From SZUA-217 sp036446835 (lineage in GTDB: Bacteria > Actinomycetota > Acidimicrobiia > Spongiisociales > ZC4RG35): a stretch of 7,494 bases of DNA. Under the pieces are notes generated by a model, which was not told where the DNA came from, searched no databases, and saw only the letters and a program-made list of their open reading frames with translations. The stretch lies in NCBI GenBank assembly GCA_036446835.1, contig JAZFTT010000232.1:1-7494 (forward strand). The letters run 5' to 3'. The translations under genes were made by a program, and so were the position numbers. Below are positions 4,940 to 7,494 of the stretch, piece by piece (the stretch's first letter is position 1; each line of letters begins with the position of its first letter).

Positions 4940-5854
4940 ATGACTTCACCGACCCCAAGCCCGGATTCAGCCGCCGATGTCGTGGCGTCTGCATGGCTCG
5001 AGCACCGTCAGCGGGTGCTCAATATCGGCTACCGGATGCTTAGCAGCGTGACCGACGCCGAAGACGTCGCTCAGGACGCCTTCGCCCGGCTAGCAGAGGC
5101 AGACATCGACGACATCGATGACGTACTCGGATGGCTCGTCACGGTCACCTCCAGGATGTGTATCGATCGGCTTCGCCTCCACGAGAACAGTCGCAGAAGC
5201 TACGTCGGTCCTTGGCTGCCGGAACCGGTCGTCGACGGGAGCGAAGACACGGTGGGAGACCAGATCACTCTCGACGATTCCGTACGGATGGCGCTGCTCG
5301 TCGTCCTGGACCGGCTCACTCCTGCAGAACGGGTCGCCTTCGTCCTCCACGACGTGTTCACCCTGCCCTTTACCGAGATCGGCGAGATAGTCGGCCGATC
5401 CCCCCAGGCTTGTCGGCAGCTGGCAGCTCGAGCCCGGCGCAGAATTCAGAGTGATTCGACCACGACTCGGCCGCCGATCAGCCGCGAGGAACATCGAGAG
5501 ATCGTCCAACGGTTCGCAACCGCGTGCAGGGATGGCGACTTGAAGACACTCGTCGACGTGCTCGCTGCTGACGCAACCGGCGACTTCGACTCGGGTGGAA
5601 TGATCCCTGGCGCGCCGCTCACCGAACTCGATGGCGGAGAAGCCATCGCCGCCCAGCTTGTAGACGCCGTCTCCGGGTTTGGAGCCGAGTTCATTGTCCG
5701 AGAAGTCAATGGTGACCCCGGAGTGCTCATCACGATGGGCGAACAGGTCATCGCCGCAATTTCGCTGGGCGTTCGCGACGGCCAGATCGATCTCGTCCAC
5801 GCCATCGGCAACCCCACAAAACTTACCCACCTACAACCAGCAAAACCGAGCTAG
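4940..5854 (+). CDS. ECF sigma factor, SigJ/ECF41 type with C-terminal NTF2-like domain
   Basis: A 304-residue RNA polymerase sigma factor. Region 2 is at about residues 20-85 (YRMLSSVTDAEDVAQDAF, then VLGWLVTVTSRMCIDRLR). The linker has the WLPEP motif (92-96) that marks the ECF41 group. Region 4 is at about 112-168 (LTPAERVAFVLHDVF, then IGRSPQAC-like VGRSPQACRQLAARARRRI). A SnoaL/NTF2-like domain of about 120 residues (185-300) replaces an anti-sigma partner and ends with NPTKL, close to the NPDKL-type tail motif of the group. In ECF41 this domain modulates sigma activity. The start is ATG 4940, just after a self-type promoter, implying autoregulation and a leaderless mRNA. The divergent hydrolase carries the same promoter and is the obvious target. 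ECF41 genes usually sit beside small oxidoreductase or decarboxylase genes, so a hydrolase partner is somewhat unusual. Confidence 0.92.
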   Translation: MTSPTPSPDSAADVVASAWLEHRQRVLNIGYRMLSSVTDAEDVAQDAFARLAEADIDDIDDVLGWLVTVTSRMCIDRLRLHENSRRSYVGPWLPEPVVDGSEDTVGDQITLDDSVRMALLVVLDRLTPAERVAFVLHDVFTLPFTEIGEIVGRSPQACRQLAARARRRIQSDSTTTRPPISREEHREIVQRFATACRDGDLKTLVDVLAADATGDFDSGGMIPGAPLTELDGGEAIAAQLVDAVSGFGAEFIVREVNGDPGVLITMGEQVIAAISLGVRDGQIDLVHAIGNPTKLTHLQPAKPS

Positions 5855-5977
5855 TCGCCCAGCATGCGACTCAGACCGCCAGCCCTGCATGAGGGCAATG
5901 ATGCTGGTCAGCGCGGCCACAAGTATCGGGAATCCGGTCGGATGGTCGTAGGCCAGCTTGGCAACGAACCGATTCAC
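5831..5977 (-). CDS. Possible small membrane peptide (48 aa)
   Basis: A GTG at 5977 with GGAGG (5992-5988) 10 nt upstream opens a 48-codon frame: VNRFVAKLAYDHPTGF, then PILVAALTSIIALMQGW, a likely membrane span, then a charged tail with RSESHAGR. It converges with the sigma gene and overlaps its last 24 bp. The layout (short polar start, proline-led hydrophobic helix, W and charged residues) recalls small membrane toxins of the Ldr/Fst kind, but this is only a resemblance of shape. It may be a chance frame. Confidence 0.25.
   Translation of the reverse strand: MNRFVAKLAYDHPTGFPILVAALTSIIALMQGWRSESHAGRLARFCWL
5853..5871 (+). terminator. Hairpin at the end of the sigma gene, possible terminator
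   Basis: AGTCGC (5853-5858) pairs with GCGACT (5866-5871) around a 7-nt loop and overlaps the TAG stop (5852-5854). No T-run follows. Loop and stem resemble the hairpin at 101-124 (shared GTCGCCCAG...ATGCG). Confidence 0.4.
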
Positions 5978-6013
5978 TTCCCGGCTACCTCCATGACGGC
6001 GACTCAGACGACT

Positions 6014-6084
6014 CGCACATAACGCGCACCCGCACCTACTTATCGGACGCCAACAACCCGCACTAGATCCGGCATTATGCACTG
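6014..6084 (-). repeat. Site F: degraded attC-like pair
   Basis: Read on the minus strand, GTGCATAA, spacer TGCCGG and a mutated arm (ATCTAGTGCGGG, where others have TTATGTGCGGG) are followed by GATAAGTA and, at the far end, GTTATGTGCGAG. On the plus strand the outer pieces are CGCACATAACG (6014-6024) and CCGGCATTATGC (6069-6080). This looks like a decayed copy, possibly in inverted orientation relative to the others. Confidence 0.4.
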
Positions 6085-6113
6085 CCACTCTCTGGGCGGA
6101 ACTCAATCGCGAA

Positions 6114-6145
6114 CCGCCCATAACCGGCTGGGGGATAATGGTTCT
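6114..6145 (+). repeat. Site G: partial dif/attC-like palindrome
   Basis: The left arm CCGCCCATAA (6114-6123) and CCGGC match sites A and D exactly. The expected TTATG arm is replaced by an altered stretch (TGGGGGATAATGG). It is probably a half-site left by decay or rearrangement. Confidence 0.45.
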
Positions 6146-6284
6146 GGTGGTTTCCACCGGTCGGGCGGTGTTCGCCGGTTGAACTGATTGAGCCAGTTCG
6201 GTCGGGTCGCATCCGCCGTCCCGGTGGTTTGCCACCCCTTCGCCTGTAACCAACAGAAAGGGAGTAGTCAGACAAGAATCCACC

Positions 6285-6341
6285 CGCCCATAACCAGCAT
6301 TATGTATCCCTCGTGATGCCCTGCGACAGGCGTACATAAGT
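6285..6341 (+). repeat. Site E: attC-like pair, right half broken by IS30
   Basis: Left half: CGCCCATAA (to 6293), spacer CCAGCA, TTATGTATCC (6300-6309). An inner segment follows that is almost the same as in site B (TCCCTCGTGAYGCCCTG), with stem CCTG-CGA-CAGG (6320-6330). Then CGTACATAAGT (6331-6341) ends where the IS30 terminal sequence begins. The missing TTATG arm should lie beyond the far end of the IS, outside the window. Confidence 0.65.
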
Positions 6342-7494
6342 GCTGCGAGTTCAGGGGGTCATTGCAACACTTCGGCGAGTTTGTCGGATGGTGTCATGTC
6401 GCCGAGGGTTTGTCGAGGCCGAGTGTTGAGCGAGTAGGCGGCGTAATCGAGCTGGTCTTGGGTGACCTTGGTGAGGTCGGTGCCTTTCGGGAAGTATTGG
6501 CGTAACAGTCCGTTGGTGTTCTCGTTTGATCCTCGCTGCCACGGCGACTTCGGGTCACAGAAGTAGATCTGGATACCGGTGTCGATGGTGAACGTGGCGT
6601 GTTGAGCCATCTCTTTGCCTTGATCCCACGTCAGGGACTTCCACAGATGCTCCGGCAGCTTCTGGACAGTGTCGGTGAGTGCGACTCGTACCGATTCAGC
6701 AGTGGAGCCGTCGGGCAGCGGGAACAGCATCAGATAGCGGGATTGACGTTCGACCAGAGTCCCGATTGCTGAGTTGGCTGTCCCAACGATGAGGTCGCCT
6801 TCCCAATGACCAGGCACAGCACGGTCCTCAACTTCAGCTGGACGGTCTGAAATCATGACCATGTCACGAATCTGACCTTTGGTCGATTTCGCTCTCCCTT
6901 GAGGTCTCCTCGTGGCACGCCCGGTGCGTAGAGAACGCCACAGTTCCTTACGCAAAGCGCCTTTTCCTTGCACATACAAGGATTGGTAGATCGTTTCGTG
7001 TGACACCCGCATTCCCTCACCCCCAGGATATGCCCGCACCAGCCACCGCGAGACCTGGCCAGGCGACCACCACAAGTCCAGTTTGGTCTCAACAGCTTTA
7101 GCCAGGCGAGGACACTCAACAAGTTTCATCGCCCTCGGGCGTTTCGCCCGTCTCCGTGACGCCCGATGTGCTGTGACCGCCCGATGCTGGTCACAGTCGC
7201 CGTTGGTCTTGACTTCCCGAGACACCGTCGACGACGACCCGGCCAAGACGAGCTTCGATAGATCGCAGCGACTCGCCACAAGCCAACCCCCTCGAGATCT
7301 CCTCCCGCTCAAACAACGACAACCGCTGCGAACACCACTCGTCTGGCGGAGTCGGACGGTTCCAACCTGCCGACACCAACTGGGTCCGCACCGTCGACGG
7401 AGACCGACCAAGCCGGCGGCTGATCGACCGTTGCGACTCACCAGCCTCCCACCGATCCCACAACTCCTCACGTTCAGAAACAGACAACCGTTCC
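6342..7494 (-). mobile_element. IS30-family element, 3' end to window edge
   Basis: The element runs leftward. Its terminal sequence is the reverse complement of about 6342-6361 (GACCCCCTGAACTCGCAGC), directly after the transposase stop, and it resembles the end of the remnant at 1871-1889. The other end lies beyond the right edge, so target duplication cannot be checked. It sits in the spacer of palindromic site E. Confidence 0.8.
6359..7494 (-). pseudogene. IS30-family transposase, frameshifted and partial at the edge
   Basis: DDE transposase of the IS30 family. The N-terminal part enters from the right edge (ERLSVSEREELWDRWEAGES) with two helix-turn-helix-like segments (SISRRLGRSPSTV and SIEARLGR). 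At 7238-7240 one extra base in a GGG run shifts the frame. Skipping it joins LGR to SSTVSREVKTNGD, the expected continuation. The rest is intact: HWEGDLIVG with the first Asp (codon 6796-6794), TWDQGKEMAQH with the second Asp (6625-6623), and NENTNGLLRQYFPKG with the Glu (6523-6521), ending KLAEVLQ. IS30 enzymes prefer palindromic targets. The single-base shift makes the copy probably inactive, unless it is a sequencing error or a frameshift used by the element. A GTG/TTG start inside the window would give only half proteins. Confidence 0.85.

Larger units (their letters stand above)
5872..6341. other. Gene-poor stretch with three recombination-like sites
   Basis: Apart from a doubtful 48-codon frame at its left end there is no convincing gene. 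It holds degraded site F (6014-6084), partial site G (6114-6145) and site E (6285-6341). A longer minus-strand open frame across it (5831-6337) has no family resemblance and is probably chance. An imperfect inverted repeat CCACCGG/CCGGTGG brackets about 6156-6223. Confidence 0.5.

Noticed and set aside
5090..5830. Minus-strand 246-codon frame opposite the sigma factor
   Set aside because: Antisense shadow of a well supported ECF41 sigma gene.
5831..6337. Minus-strand open frame of 168 codons
   Set aside because: No family resemblance; it crosses three repeat sites, overlaps the sigma gene end, and has no ribosome site at its start.
168..6341. CRISPR array or IS30 terminal inverted repeats as explanation of the repeats
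   Set aside because: The repeats are irregularly spaced with whole genes between them, and the IS30 ends (TGACCCC...) are a different sequence that interrupts the repeats.

Overview
The window looks like chromosomal or accessory DNA from a moderately high-GC actinobacterium. Evidence is the codon use, the TTG start codons with strong GGAGG ribosome sites, a SigJ/ECF41-type sigma factor with matching promoters, and IS30 elements of actinobacterial type. The exact lineage cannot be read from the sequence.

Layout. At 2-88 is the tail of an unidentified gene. Then comes an ArsM-like methyltransferase (281-1060). It is interrupted by an in-frame TGA at the family's conserved cysteine position, and a hairpin placed like a bacterial SECIS follows directly, so I read it as a 259-residue selenoprotein. 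A stretch of about 225 bp without a gene follows. Next is the first 20-odd codons of an alpha/beta-hydrolase-type gene, cut off by a 5'-truncated IS30 remnant (to 1889). A FUSC-type membrane transporter lies on the minus strand (2013-3035), then a doubly broken GNAT acetyltransferase pseudogene (3292-3727). A divergent pair follows: a haloalkane-dehalogenase-like hydrolase (3901-4830, minus) and an ECF41/SigJ sigma factor (4940-5854, plus). A gene-poor stretch leads to a second IS30 element, frameshifted and running off the right edge.

A family of short recombination-site-like palindromes is spread between these genes. The unit is CATAA-N6-TTATG, which is the core architecture of Xer/dif sites. 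It often occurs as an inverted pair 50-70 bp long that folds like an integron attC site. At least eight occurrences lie at gene borders: one is 9 bp after the methyltransferase stop, and another is 26 bp before the start of the truncated hydrolase. The left half of the window therefore reads like an array of mobile single-gene modules (integron cassettes without a visible integrase, or pdif-type modules). Both IS30 elements end in the central spacer of one of these palindromes.

The sigma factor and hydrolase form a clear regulatory unit. The intergenic region holds two back-to-back copies of GTCACA-N16-CGTCCT, one facing each gene. This predicts that the sigma factor activates itself, probably from a leaderless mRNA, and also activates the hydrolase.
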